NCBI GenBank assembly: GCA_028280965.1
Contig: JANQKT010000107.1
Coordinates: 1-45,482 of the forward strand
Length of the DNA stretch: 45,482 bases
Origin: Phycisphaeraceae bacterium
GTDB taxonomy: Bacteria; Planctomycetota; Phycisphaerae; Phycisphaerales; Phycisphaeraceae
Direction of reading: 5' to 3'
The stretch's first letter is position 1; every line of letters starts with the position of its first letter. Positions 35,421 to 43,897 of the stretch are shown here, piece by piece. The notes beneath the pieces are model-generated. The model was not told the DNA's origin and did no database searches. It worked only from the letters and a program-made list of their open reading frames with translations. Position numbers and translations under genes: made by a program.

Positions 35421-36314
35421 GTGGAACCTACCCAGGCCCTCGAGCAATGGTTTGAACAGGCCGATCAGTCGCTGCCGGTGCTGACCGTCACAGCGCGTTG
35501 GTGCGTGTTCGGCTTGGGCGTGGTGCTCTGGCTCGCCGGTGGGCGGCTGCTCAAGGCCGCCTGCATCCTCGGCGGGGCGATGCTGGGCATGATTGTCGGC
35601 GGGCTGTCGCTGGCGTTTGTCGAGTCCGTCGCCGTCGGTATCGGCTTCATGATCGGGCTGGGGATGCTCGGGGCGCTTGGGGCATGGCTGATGTTTCGCG
35701 CGTGGGTCGCGTTGGCGGCGGCGGTCGTGTTCGCCATTGCTTCGCCCGCTGCGGTGATGGTCTGGCAGGGCGCACCCTCGGATGAACTAGCTGAAGACAC
35801 GCAAGAGGCCGCGGCGCAGATCGAAGAGCGCTACAACGCCGCGGTCGATCAGCTCAGCGAAGAGGCGCAACTCGAAGTCCAGTCGCTGATCCAGCAAGGC
35901 GACGCTGATGCGCTCCAGGAAGCCGACGCGATCTTGCAGGAGCAAGGCGAGAAGGCGTACCAAGCGGCGCGCGAGATCGTCTTCCGCAACCTCGAAGATG
36001 TGGAGGCCTGGTGGCAGTCCAAGGACTCGGCCGGCGTCCGCACGATCGGCCTGGCGATGCTGATCGGCGGCGGGGTCGGCTTCCTGCTCGGCTTCCTGCT
36101 GCCGACCCACGCGGCGGCGATGCAGTCGGCGATCGTTGGCGCGGTATTGATCGTGATCCCCGGCCGGGAGCTCTTGGTGTCTTACGTGCCTGGTGTAGCG
36201 GATTTAACGCCCACCACCGCCCGCGGAACACTGATCACGATCGGTCTGATAACGATCATCGGCATGGTGCTTCAATGGACGCTGTATCTGCGTCGCGACG
36301 ATAAGCAGGCTTAG
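35421..36314 (+). CDS. Multi-pass membrane protein with helical insert, first of a tandem pair
   Basis: A 297-residue integral membrane protein. About four membrane helices (roughly 22-110) are followed by an 85-residue soluble, glutamine- and glutamate-rich helical segment (DELAEDTQEAAAQIEERY, VQSLIQQGDADALQEA), then about three more helices (214-290). The seven-helix plan and glycine-rich helices resemble the TMEM198/DUF4203 family, a tentative match. The start is GTG at 35421 with GGAGA just upstream. The next gene encodes a paralogue of the same plan, 54 nt later. Confidence 0.75.
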   Translation: MEPTQALEQWFEQADQSLPVLTVTARWCVFGLGVVLWLAGGRLLKAACILGGAMLGMIVGGLSLAFVESVAVGIGFMIGLGMLGALGAWLMFRAWVALAAAVVFAIASPAAVMVWQGAPSDELAEDTQEAAAQIEERYNAAVDQLSEEAQLEVQSLIQQGDADALQEADAILQEQGEKAYQAAREIVFRNLEDVEAWWQSKDSAGVRTIGLAMLIGGGVGFLLGFLLPTHAAAMQSAIVGAVLIVIPGRELLVSYVPGVADLTPTTARGTLITIGLITIIGMVLQWTLYLRRDDKQA

Positions 36315-36368
36315 CCGCCGAAACGCGTGTGCTGTTGCGCATGCATCGGCGGACACAGGAGCCTAGCC

Positions 36369-37238
36369 ATGCTGACCACGCTTGCGCAGACCGCTTCCGA
36401 CTCATCCCCGGCCGAGGCGTCCGAAGCCGCCGCGGCGGCCGCCGACGGACGCACCATCGACCTCTGGGCCGAGGCGCACCACGTCTTCTCGACGAGTGTC
36501 GAGATCTTCTCGCGTGGCGACACGCTTGCCAAGCCCGACGAGCTGATCCCCGAGCTCGCGCAGCTCGGCACGATCTGGGCGCTGGTCTTCGTCGTGATCG
36601 GTATGATCTGCCTGCTCAACGGCTACAAGTTCCACAAGGTGCTGACGGTGGCGCTGCTGGTTGTTGTCGGGGCACTGCTGGGCTATTGGATGGGGCTGGA
36701 GATCTCCGGCCCGCCGTTTGTGGTTGCCGGCTGCGTCGGGGCCCTGCTGGCGGTGCTGTCGTTCCCGCTGATGAAGTTCGCCGTCGCGGCGCTCGGCGGG
36801 CTGTCGGGCGCGTTTATTGGCGCCAACCTCTGGGCCGGGTTTGGCCGGGTGATGGACAAGGCCGCCGCCGACCGTGTTGCTGCGCAGGGTGAAGAAGCCG
36901 CTGCGGGAGAGCTGATCGTCAAGGCCGCCAACGCCATGCCCGCGGACGCGTTCTGGATCGGCGCGCTCGTCGGCCTGGTGGTCTGCGGGATCGCGGCGTT
37001 TGCACTCTCGAAGATCACGATCCACCTGTTCACATCCGTGAGTGGCTCGACCATCGCGGTCTTCGGCGCGATCGCCCTGCTGCTGTCGATCGACGGCACC
37101 CGCGAGACCGTCGCCAACGAGCTGAGCAGCAGCGCGTTGATCATCCCGCTGCTGGTCTTCGTCCCCGCGGCGATCGGCTTCCTGCTCCAGGAGATGTCGT
37201 CCGGCGGCCTCGGCGAGAACAAGGCCGCGGCGGCTTAG
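36369..37238 (+). CDS. Multi-pass membrane protein, second of a tandem pair
   Basis: A 289-residue integral membrane protein with the same plan as the gene before it: an N-terminal tail, about four glycine-rich helices (AQLGTIWALVFVVIGMICLL to GGLSGAFIGANLW), a short soluble loop (MDKAAADRVAAQGEEAAAGE), then about three helices. The two align by eye around WALVF/WCVFG, NGYKFHK/GGRLLKA and GALLAVL/LGALGAW. ATG 36369 has an AGGAG site 7 nt upstream. Its stop overlaps the stop of the convergent exported protein gene by 3 nt. Function unknown; transport or envelope structure is possible. Confidence 0.75.
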   Translation: MLTTLAQTASDSSPAEASEAAAAAADGRTIDLWAEAHHVFSTSVEIFSRGDTLAKPDELIPELAQLGTIWALVFVVIGMICLLNGYKFHKVLTVALLVVVGALLGYWMGLEISGPPFVVAGCVGALLAVLSFPLMKFAVAALGGLSGAFIGANLWAGFGRVMDKAAADRVAAQGEEAAAGELIVKAANAMPADAFWIGALVGLVVCGIAAFALSKITIHLFTSVSGSTIAVFGAIALLLSIDGTRETVANELSSSALIIPLLVFVPAAIGFLLQEMSSGGLGENKAAAA

Positions 37239-37807
37239 CGGCGGCTCGACTCTTTTGCTGCTTCCCAGGCCCGGCTAAAACCCGGGCCTGTTTCATAAAG
37301 CAGCATGAATCGAAACAACGCCCTGCCGTCTTCATCGCAGACGATCAACCCGCGTTGCGGGCCGTTGGCCGGCTTGTCGATCAGCCACAGGCTGTGCAGG
37401 TCGCTGTCGCGTAAATCAACGGCCAGGCCCGCGCTGCCGATATGCAGGGATTCGGGCGATGGCATCGTCAGGCCGATCCCTTCGGCTTCGTAGGTGACGC
37501 GGTGTTCGCCGTCCTGATAACGCAGCTGCACCTTTCCCCACGTGGACATGTCGGTGAGCAGCGGACGCCACTGGTCACGCGGCACTTCGCGGCACTTCGA
37601 TTCCGGCAGTGCGGCAAGCACCGCGGCATCCGAGACGCCCAGACGCCCTGCCAAAACGCCGATCGGTATCCTCGGGTTTTCTTCAATCAACGACCGGACC
37701 CGCTGGATGTCCTGGTCTGTTGGTTCGGTGACGGCACAGCCCGGGCCGAACACGAGCAGAAGCAGTGCCGTAATGCGGCAGATGTGAAGGAGCCTCGGTG
37801 CTGGCAT
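37235..37807 (-). CDS. Exported ChuX/HutX-like protein
   Basis: A 190-residue protein. The core LAGRLGVSDAAVLAALPESKC (about 51-71), DMSTWGKVQLRY (about 86-97), and DSDLHSLWLIDKPANG to ALFRFMLLYE closely follow the order and spacing of HutX/ChuX heme-utilisation carriers. Unlike those cytosolic proteins it has a signal sequence (ITALLLLVFGPGC), with a possible lipid Cys24 although GPGC is not a perfect lipobox. Whether it binds heme is not known; conserved heme ligands are not certain here. The ATG at 37807 follows TATGCT by 6 nt. Confidence 0.65.
   Translation of the reverse strand: MPAPRLLHICRITALLLLVFGPGCAVTEPTDQDIQRVRSLIEENPRIPIGVLAGRLGVSDAAVLAALPESKCREVPRDQWRPLLTDMSTWGKVQLRYQDGEHRVTYEAEGIGLTMPSPESLHIGSAGLAVDLRDSDLHSLWLIDKPANGPQRGLIVCDEDGRALFRFMLLYETGPGFSRAWEAAKESSRR
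37266..37293 (+). terminator. Terminator for the tandem membrane protein genes
   Basis: A perfect 9-bp GC-rich stem (37266-37274 with 37282-37290) with a 7-nt A-rich loop followed by TTTCAT lies 28 nt past the stop codon. It is inside the last codons of the convergent gene. Confidence 0.6.
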
Positions 37808-37813
37808 AGGCCC

Positions 37814-37819
37814 AGCATA
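37814..37819 (-). promoter_or_regulatory. Leaderless-type -10 box for the ChuX/HutX-like gene
   Basis: TATGCT on the minus strand lies 6 nt before the ATG at 37807, in the 55-nt gap after the C25 peptidase gene. Confidence 0.55.
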
Positions 37820-37862
37820 ACCCGTTGGATCGTGTTTCGCGATTGCTCGGTGGTCGCAGCCG

Positions 37863-39467
37863 TTACTGGTGGGGGAGGCGAACAGTCTTGCTCTCCGCGT
37901 TCAGCGAGGGGCCTGCGACGGTGACCGTGAGATCGCGATCGCCGACCGTGTCGAGCGAGATCGTGGCTTGGCCGTTTTCATCAAGTGCCTGGACGGTATA
38001 CCCGCCGCCCTGCTGCCAGACGCAGACGCGTGCGCCAGGGTGATTGCCGAGGTTGGTTTTGAGCTGCAGCTCGACGCGGGCCTTGTCAACCGTCACTCTG
38101 GTGACGCCCGTTAACCGAGCCTGCAACCCGGCATCCACAACCCGCTTCGCCCGCATGCCGAGCGTCGGATCGCCCAGCAGGTTCAGCTCGCACTGGCACC
38201 AGTGATACCCCGCGGTCTTCTCGGCGTGCATGGCCATCTCGGCCTTCATCGCGACAAACGCCTCGCCGACCGTGCGGTACGTGCCGTCCTCCTTCGGCGA
38301 CAGGCCGTTCATCCAGAACCGTGTCATCGACTCGGTCGTCCCGTCCAGCTTGCCCTCGGTCACCATCAGACGGAAGTCCTCCCGCGGGTTGTGGAAGATC
38401 GGCACGCCCTCGCGCGACGGGCAGACGATCGCGACCGCGCCTTTAATCGGCGCGCGCAGCATCGTCTCGACGATCGTCGGGTCCTCCTTCGCGTCGTACA
38501 TCCCGGTGAAGCACGACACGGTCGTCATCACCAGGTACGCGTCCTCGTTGGTCAGCTTCTCGACGATCCTGGCGTCGCAGCGCGTGTGCCCGCCGTCGTC
38601 TTCGAGGACCCAGTACCCGGGCATGCCGTGGCCGTGCATGTGCATCTTGCTCGCGGACTTCGCGTTGATGCGCTCGACCCAGTTGCTGGTCTTCAGCGAA
38701 TAGTCGCCGCGTTTCTCACCATCCCAGGGCGTCTCGGTGTGGAAGAAACGCAGGGCCTTGCCGCCCTCCCACGACTTGGACAGGTAGTCGTCCCAGCTCC
38801 GCCGAACCTTCGGTTCGGAGTGATCGACGGTGTTGGTGTAGAGGATCGTGTTGGCGAAATCACCTCCGGGGTACTTCGTCTCGTAAGCGATCACCTTGTC
38901 GGTGTAGGCCGCGACGTCATCCGCGGTGCGCAACGGGATACGCCCGAGCGATGCGCCGCTGGGGTGCGTGTACTTGATCGCATCCTTGTCGTTGTTCCAA
39001 TCGCCGAACACGCCGTCGTTGTTCGCGTCCCAGTCGAATTTGCCGGGGCTGAGGTAGTAAAGATCGGTGGGGATGTCCTTGTAACCGAAGCCGGGCATGG
39101 GAGAATGCGGGCTGTCGCGGTCCGGGACCAGGCCGCCGCCATCGGGCCAGGTCCCGGGGGCGCTGTCGCCGCCGAGGATGATGTAGTACGTTTCATGGTT
39201 CTCGACATGGTCGAGCACGCAGGCGCGGATCTTCGCCTGGATGTCTCCGCCCTCGTACTTGGCTTCGATCGTCTGGACGGTGGTGACCTTCGTCGGCAGG
39301 CCGATCTGGGTCTTGAACGCCGCGAACGGCTCCCAGGCCTCGGCCAGGGTTTCGTCGGTGATCAGCAGGACGGTAGGCGGCACGCCTTCGGGCAGTTTGT
39401 CGGCCCGCACCTCGGCGTTGTGGCTCACCAGCAGGAACAGCATGACCAGGGGGAGCAGTTCTCGCAT
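37863..39467 (-). CDS. Exported C25-family (gingipain-type) cysteine peptidase
   Basis: A 534-residue exported peptidase. The signal peptide is MRELLPLVMLFLLVSHNAEVRA. The catalytic His is in MHMHGHGMPGYW (His280 or His278) and the catalytic Cys is Cys319 in TVSCFTGMYD, the order and setting of MEROPS C25. Acidic calcium-like loops occur at DWDANNDGVFGD (145-156). The C-terminal 85 residues form an Ig-like beta domain. The long propeptide of gingipains is absent. The ATG at 39467 has a GAGGG site. It is divergent from the alpha/beta hydrolase-like gene; the gap 39468-39620 holds both promoters. Confidence 0.85.
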   Translation of the reverse strand: MRELLPLVMLFLLVSHNAEVRADKLPEGVPPTVLLITDETLAEAWEPFAAFKTQIGLPTKVTTVQTIEAKYEGGDIQAKIRACVLDHVENHETYYIILGGDSAPGTWPDGGGLVPDRDSPHSPMPGFGYKDIPTDLYYLSPGKFDWDANNDGVFGDWNNDKDAIKYTHPSGASLGRIPLRTADDVAAYTDKVIAYETKYPGGDFANTILYTNTVDHSEPKVRRSWDDYLSKSWEGGKALRFFHTETPWDGEKRGDYSLKTSNWVERINAKSASKMHMHGHGMPGYWVLEDDGGHTRCDARIVEKLTNEDAYLVMTTVSCFTGMYDAKEDPTIVETMLRAPIKGAVAIVCPSREGVPIFHNPREDFRLMVTEGKLDGTTESMTRFWMNGLSPKEDGTYRTVGEAFVAMKAEMAMHAEKTAGYHWCQCELNLLGDPTLGMRAKRVVDAGLQARLTGVTRVTVDKARVELQLKTNLGNHPGARVCVWQQGGGYTVQALDENGQATISLDTVGDRDLTVTVAGPSLNAESKTVRLPHQ

Positions 39468-39593
39468 CAAAAAACCCTCATGGATCGTTGAGCCGTGCAA
39501 GGCGGGTAAGTCAGTCACCGGCCTGGAGCCTGTCCTACGCCGTTTGGTGTACGCCGGTTCAGCGTTTGATCGATCCGGCCGAACCGCCGATAT

Positions 39594-39599
39594 GATAAT
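39594..39599 (+). promoter_or_regulatory. -10 box for the hydrolase-like gene
   Basis: GATAAT, overlapping an alternative TATGAT at 39591-39596, lies about 22 nt before the ATG at 39621. A GGAG site follows in the short leader, so this is a leadered promoter. Confidence 0.4.
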
Positions 39600-39620
39600 A
39601 CGCAGACCGCCCGGAGCCGA

Positions 39621-40856
39621 ATGATGCTGAGCCCGCTGTATTCAAGTTCTGATCGCCGCAGCTTGTCGACGCTGGCCTTGTCCTGCTTGCTGCTTCTTGC
39701 CGTGCCCGTGGCGGCGCAGGACGGTGGTGAGGCGACGGGTGAAGAAGAAAACGGCCAGCCGTCATCCCCGTTCGATTTCAAGGACGGCGACACGAGTCAG
39801 AACAACGAGATCCTCGAGAATATCCTCGAACGCTTCCCCGACTCGGACACGAACAAGGACGGGGTGCTCGACGCCGAGGAGGGCCGGGCGTTCATGGAGA
39901 AGCAGCGCGAGCGCTGGCGGGACCGCCGCGAACCGCCGCAGCGCCGCCGGCGGCTGGTCGCCACACACCGCGATATCGCCTACGGCCCCGAGGCCAAGCA
40001 CCACCTGGACCTGTACCTCGCTGAGTCGGATGAGCCCACCCCGCTGGTCGTCTTCTTCCACGGCGGGCAGTTCATCACCGGCGAAGAATCCGACCACGGC
40101 ACACTCGACATCCGCGGCCTGCTGGACGCGGGCATCTCCGTCGCTTCGGTCGATTACCGCACCGCCGGGCAGATGCCCTTCCCCGGGCCGTTTGACGATG
40201 CGGCCCGCGCCGTGCAGTTCCTCCGCCTCCAAGCCGAAAACTACAACCTCGACCCCGACCGCTTCGCGGGCCACGGCGAAGAGGCCGGCGGGAATCTGGC
40301 GCTCTACCTTGCACTGCACGACGACCTGGCCAAGCCGCTGCCACGGCCCAACAGCTCTGTTTCGCTTGAGGAGGATGAAGACCCGGAGTTCCCTGAAGAA
40401 GAACGCGAGCCCTGGGATGACCCGCTGCTCGAAACGATGTCGACCCGCCTGACCTGCGCGGTAGCGAGGCACCCGATCGCGTCGTTCGATCCACGCAGTT
40501 GGAAGAAGCACAAGCTGCCGATGAATGGCCACGAGCGCCTGATGCGGCGGTACCTCGATGTCAACTACATCGAGCCGCTGGATGATGACGAGGTGATTGC
40601 GCTGGTCGAGCAGGTCTCGCCGCTGGCGCTCGTGTCGGCAGACGATCCGGAGCTGCTGCTGATGAGCCAGTACCCCGACGATGATCTGGCGGAGAACACG
40701 GTCTGGACGATCATGGCCCACCACCCCAGGCAGTCCCAACTGATCGCCGAGGCGATGCGAGCCAAGGGCAACAAAGCGACCGTGCGCTACCGCGGGATGC
40801 GTAACGACCCCGGGACGACGTCGGTGGAGTTCTTCATACAGAAGTTGAAGGGCTGA
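39621..40856 (+). CDS. Exported alpha/beta hydrolase-like protein with EF-hand and altered nucleophile
   Basis: A 411-residue exported protein. Signal core LSTLALSCLLLLAVPVAAQ. A canonical EF-hand loop, DTNKDGVLDAEE, is at 76-87. The C-terminal domain follows the hormone-sensitive-lipase/carboxylesterase plan with oxyanion HGG at 147-149 in VVFFHGGQF. The nucleophile elbow, normally GESAGG, reads GEEAGG at 219-224, with Glu221 in place of Ser. It may therefore be a non-catalytic hydrolase fold, or use another chemistry. A GGAG site precedes the ATG. It is divergent from the C25 peptidase. Confidence 0.78.
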   Translation: MMLSPLYSSSDRRSLSTLALSCLLLLAVPVAAQDGGEATGEEENGQPSSPFDFKDGDTSQNNEILENILERFPDSDTNKDGVLDAEEGRAFMEKQRERWRDRREPPQRRRRLVATHRDIAYGPEAKHHLDLYLAESDEPTPLVVFFHGGQFITGEESDHGTLDIRGLLDAGISVASVDYRTAGQMPFPGPFDDAARAVQFLRLQAENYNLDPDRFAGHGEEAGGNLALYLALHDDLAKPLPRPNSSVSLEEDEDPEFPEEEREPWDDPLLETMSTRLTCAVARHPIASFDPRSWKKHKLPMNGHERLMRRYLDVNYIEPLDDDEVIALVEQVSPLALVSADDPELLLMSQYPDDDLAENTVWTIMAHHPRQSQLIAEAMRAKGNKATVRYRGMRNDPGTTSVEFFIQKLKG

Positions 40857-40891
40857 AGATTGCCGCGATTACGAGAGTCGTGGTCTGCCGA

Positions 40892-40906
40892 CGAAGCATA
40901 GCTTCG
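40892..40906. terminator. Short hairpin between convergent genes
   Basis: A 6-bp stem (40892-40897 with 40901-40906) with an ATA loop lies between the hydrolase-like gene and ubiD, 3 nt before the ubiD stop region. No T-run is present. Confidence 0.35.
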
Positions 40907-40909
40907 CTG

Positions 40910-42613
40910 CTATTGCCCCGTGATCTGCTTCACAACCGCATCCACCGACTCGGGCATGCCGTGATGCGTGCCAAGGTACTTCGGCCAGTCGCGCACCGGC
41001 TGGCCGTTAACCTCTTCGCCCGGCCATTTTCGCGTCGCGTCGACGCCGAGCTTCTGCCCGGATCCCAGACGCGGCGCAGCGTGGTCGAGGATGTCCAGCG
41101 GGCCATGCACGACTTCGAGGTCACGCCCCGGGTCCACATTGGCGCACAGGTGGAACAGCACTTCCTCATGGTTGTGGACGTCCACATCCTCATCCACGAC
41201 GACAATAAACTTCGTCCAGGCCATCTGCCCGGCGCCCCAGATCGCGTGCATGACCCGGCGGGCCTGCAGCGGGTACTCCTTCCTGATCTGTATGAACGCG
41301 CAGTTGTGGAACGCGCCGAACATCGGCAGGTCGTAGTCGAGGATGTCCGGCACGAGCGTCTTGAGCAGCGGCAGGAAGATCCGCTCGGTCGCCTTGCCGA
41401 GGTAGTAGTCCTCCTGAGGCGGCGGGCCGACGATGGTCGTCGGGTAAACGGGTTGTTCGCGCATCGTGACCGCGGTGGCGGTGAAGATCGGGTAGCGGTC
41501 GGGCAGCGAGTAGAACCCGGTGTGGTCACCGAACGGGCCCTCGAAGACCTCGTGCTGCGGGTCAAGTGGCGGGGCGTCTTTGGCGCGCGGGTCGTAGCCG
41601 ATGCCGCCTGCCTGCGTCGAGACGGTCCCCTCGATCACGATCTCCGCGTTCGCGGGCACGTGCAGGTCGATCGTTTTGCACTTGACGAGCTTGATCGATC
41701 CGCCGTTGAGGAAGCCCGCGAAGAGCAGCTCACTGATGCCGGGTGGCAGCGGCGCGGTTGCCGCGTAGGGTAAAACGCTCTCGCCGCCGAGCACGATCGC
41801 GCAGGGCATCCCTTGTAAGTGGTCACCCTGCTTCTCGTTGTGCGCCTTCCACGCGCGCCAGTGCCGTGCGCCATCATGGTGGATGTGCCAGTGCATCGCG
41901 GTGTGCTTGGCGTCGATGAGCTGCGCGCGGTACATGCCGATGTTGCGCGACGGACGCGGCTCGCCATCGGCTTTGCCCGCGTCGTCTGGGTGGATCGTGT
42001 ACATCCCTGCGAGCGTGATATACCGGCCCAGGCCCCCCGCCGTGCCCGACTGCTCGGGTGACAGCGGATACCCACACTCCCCGGGGTCCCCGTCGTCCGG
42101 CCAGCACTTGATGATCGGCAGTTGCGTCAGGTCGATGTCGCCGCCGGTCTGCACAACTTCCTGACACGCTCCGCTCTTCACAACCTTCGGCGGCAGCTGC
42201 GCGATCTTCGCCAGCTCCAGGCCCTTCTTGAGCTTGTCCATCAGGGTGGTCGGCGGCTCCGGCTTGACCAGCTCGCCGACGCGGTGGGCCAGGCCCTCCA
42301 AGCCGCCCTGTTCACACCCGAGCGCCATCTCGATCCGCCGATAGCTGCCGAACGCGTTGATCAGCAGCGGGATGTCGCTGCGTGCCCCGTCGGGCAGCAG
42401 CAAGTTTTCAAAGAGCAGCGCCTTGCCGCCGAGCGCGTGGTGAACCGGGTCGGTCGCGGGTGCGTGTTCGGACAAGCGCGGCGCGGGCGACTTGCTCACC
42501 CGGTCGGCGATCGCGGCGACCTCGAGCATGCACGATACCGGCTCGGCGACGCGGTGCAGTTCACCGGCCTTGTCCAGCGCTTCGATGAAATCGCCAAGGT
42601 TCGCGTATGTCAT
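40910..42613 (-). CDS. ubiD: UbiD-family decarboxylase (prenylated-FMN dependent)
   Basis: A 567-residue member of the UbiD family, which removes carboxyl groups from aromatic or unsaturated acids using prenylated FMN. Family segments include LPIIKCWPDDGDPG, NIGMYRAQL, VPANAEIVIEG with active-site Glu, and EGPFGDHTGFYS. It could serve quinone synthesis (4-hydroxybenzoate or futalosine-derived acid); ubiX is not in the window, so the substrate is open. An AGGA site precedes the ATG. It is 26 nt after doxX on the same strand, so the two are likely co-transcribed. Confidence 0.92.
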   Translation of the reverse strand: MTYANLGDFIEALDKAGELHRVAEPVSCMLEVAAIADRVSKSPAPRLSEHAPATDPVHHALGGKALLFENLLLPDGARSDIPLLINAFGSYRRIEMALGCEQGGLEGLAHRVGELVKPEPPTTLMDKLKKGLELAKIAQLPPKVVKSGACQEVVQTGGDIDLTQLPIIKCWPDDGDPGECGYPLSPEQSGTAGGLGRYITLAGMYTIHPDDAGKADGEPRPSRNIGMYRAQLIDAKHTAMHWHIHHDGARHWRAWKAHNEKQGDHLQGMPCAIVLGGESVLPYAATAPLPPGISELLFAGFLNGGSIKLVKCKTIDLHVPANAEIVIEGTVSTQAGGIGYDPRAKDAPPLDPQHEVFEGPFGDHTGFYSLPDRYPIFTATAVTMREQPVYPTTIVGPPPQEDYYLGKATERIFLPLLKTLVPDILDYDLPMFGAFHNCAFIQIRKEYPLQARRVMHAIWGAGQMAWTKFIVVVDEDVDVHNHEEVLFHLCANVDPGRDLEVVHGPLDILDHAAPRLGSGQKLGVDATRKWPGEEVNGQPVRDWPKYLGTHHGMPESVDAVVKQITGQ

Positions 42614-42639
42614 GCATGGTCCTGTGTGGATGCGCGATG

Positions 42640-43038
42640 CTACTTAAGCGGGCCATCGGGCTTGAGCGCCAGGGTGATCAGGATGAAGTTCTTCGAGAAC
42701 GCGGGCCCCGAGTCGGGCCACCACTCCGGGCCCATGGCGATCACAAAACTCAGCAACATCAACGCGATCAAAATCGCTGACACCCGGCTGAACAGGCCAA
42801 GCACCAACGCGGTACCCGCAAGTATTTCCACCGGCGGCAACGCATAGCCGTATGCCTTGCCCAAGGCCTCGGGCAGCGGGGCCTTGCTCGCGGTGAGGGA
42901 TGCGAAGCCATTCCAGTTTTCTGTCATGGCGTCGAGCGGTATCAGCTTGCGGACCCCCGCGAACACAAAGAGCATACCCAGGGTCAGCCGGTTCAGCAGG
43001 AGCGCGGCCGAGATCAGGTTGTTGTCAATTGGCTTCAT
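42640..43038 (-). CDS. DoxX-family membrane protein
   Basis: A 132-residue membrane protein with four predicted helices and the family start LISAALLLNRLTLGMLFVFAGVRKL (about 8-32). The last helices include VEILAGTALVLGLFSRVSAI. DoxX-like proteins occur in respiratory or redox membrane complexes, but most have no tested role. The ATG at 43038 follows TATAGT by 6 nt, so it may have its own promoter inside the 40-nt gap after proC. It is upstream of ubiD. Confidence 0.82.
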   Translation of the reverse strand: MKPIDNNLISAALLLNRLTLGMLFVFAGVRKLIPLDAMTENWNGFASLTASKAPLPEALGKAYGYALPPVEILAGTALVLGLFSRVSAILIALMLLSFVIAMGPEWWPDSGPAFSKNFILITLALKPDGPLK

Positions 43039-43044
43039 GCCCAG

Positions 43045-43050
43045 ACTATA
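43045..43050 (-). promoter_or_regulatory. Leaderless-type -10 box for doxX
   Basis: TATAGT on the minus strand lies 6 nt before the ATG at 43038. It sits in the short gap between proC and doxX. Confidence 0.55.
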
Positions 43051-43078
43051 GGCGGGGAAGGAGGATCGGGTGATAACC

Positions 43079-43876
43079 TCAGGCACCCAGTTGCTTGGCA
43101 CGCGCGACCGCGGCGTGCATCGCGTCGATGATCGCGGGCTGAACGCCTTGGCCATCCATATGCGTCGATGCCGCGAGCGTGGTCCCGCCGGGCGAGGTGA
43201 CTTTACGGCGTAATTCGCTTGGGCCTTCGCCTGATTCGAACAGGAGCTTGCTCGCGCCGTAGAGAGTCTGCGAAACAATCTGCCGGGCCTGACCGCCGAG
43301 CCCGAGTTCGTTGGCGGCCCGCTCCATTGCCTCGGCGAGGTAGAACAGGTAGGCCGGCCCGGAGCCGGAGACCGCACTGATCGCGTCGATCATGGACTCG
43401 TCGACCGAAACGACCTGCCCGACGGCGGCGAAGAGTTGATTCGTCAACCCATCGTCACCGGGGTTGGTGTCGGGTCCGAGCGCGACGCCCGCCAGGCCTT
43501 CGCCGACGAGCGCCGGCGTGTTGGGCATGACGCGCACGATACGGCACGGCCGCCCGACCAGCTCGGCGATCTTTGCCGACGACAGCCCGGCCATGATCGA
43601 GATGAGGATCTGCTCGCCGGTCAAGCCCGCCAGGTCCGGCGCGACGCTGGGGAAGACCTGCGGCTTGACCGCGAGCACGATCTGCTCGGCCTGCGTAGCA
43701 ACAGCGGTGTTGTCGGGGCTGGCGTTGCAGCCCCACCGCTCAAACACCGCGCGGTTGTTGGGCGAGGGGTCAGACACGATGACGTCTGTCGGGGCGATAA
43801 CGCCCTGCTTGATCGCGCCGGCGGCGATGGCCTGGGCCATGTTGCCGCAGCCGATGAATCCGAGTCGGTAGTTCAT
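43079..43876 (-). CDS. proC: Pyrroline-5-carboxylate reductase
   Basis: A 265-residue enzyme making proline from pyrroline-5-carboxylate with NAD(P)H. GFIGCGNMAQAI (6-17) is the dinucleotide motif, and the C-terminal SGSGPAYLFYLAEAM and VTSPGGTTLAA segments are the family signature around the active site. Length is typical. The ATG at 43876 follows TATCAT by 6 nt, inside a 21-nt gap after the secreted coiled-coil gene. Confidence 0.96.
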   Translation of the reverse strand: MNYRLGFIGCGNMAQAIAAGAIKQGVIAPTDVIVSDPSPNNRAVFERWGCNASPDNTAVATQAEQIVLAVKPQVFPSVAPDLAGLTGEQILISIMAGLSSAKIAELVGRPCRIVRVMPNTPALVGEGLAGVALGPDTNPGDDGLTNQLFAAVGQVVSVDESMIDAISAVSGSGPAYLFYLAEAMERAANELGLGGQARQIVSQTLYGASKLLFESGEGPSELRRKVTSPGGTTLAASTHMDGQGVQPAIIDAMHAAVARAKQLGA

Positions 43877-43882
43877 GGCGGC

Positions 43883-43888
43883 ATGATA
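43883..43888 (-). promoter_or_regulatory. Leaderless-type -10 box for proC
   Basis: TATCAT on the minus strand lies 6 nt before the ATG at 43876, separated from it by GCCGCC. Confidence 0.6.
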
Positions 43889-43897
43889 CCCGCGCGG

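Noticed and set aside
38202-39491. 429-codon frame antisense to the C25 peptidase gene
   Set aside because: Fully inside a gene with a signal peptide and catalytic residues; the antisense protein is arginine/valine-rich with no family match.
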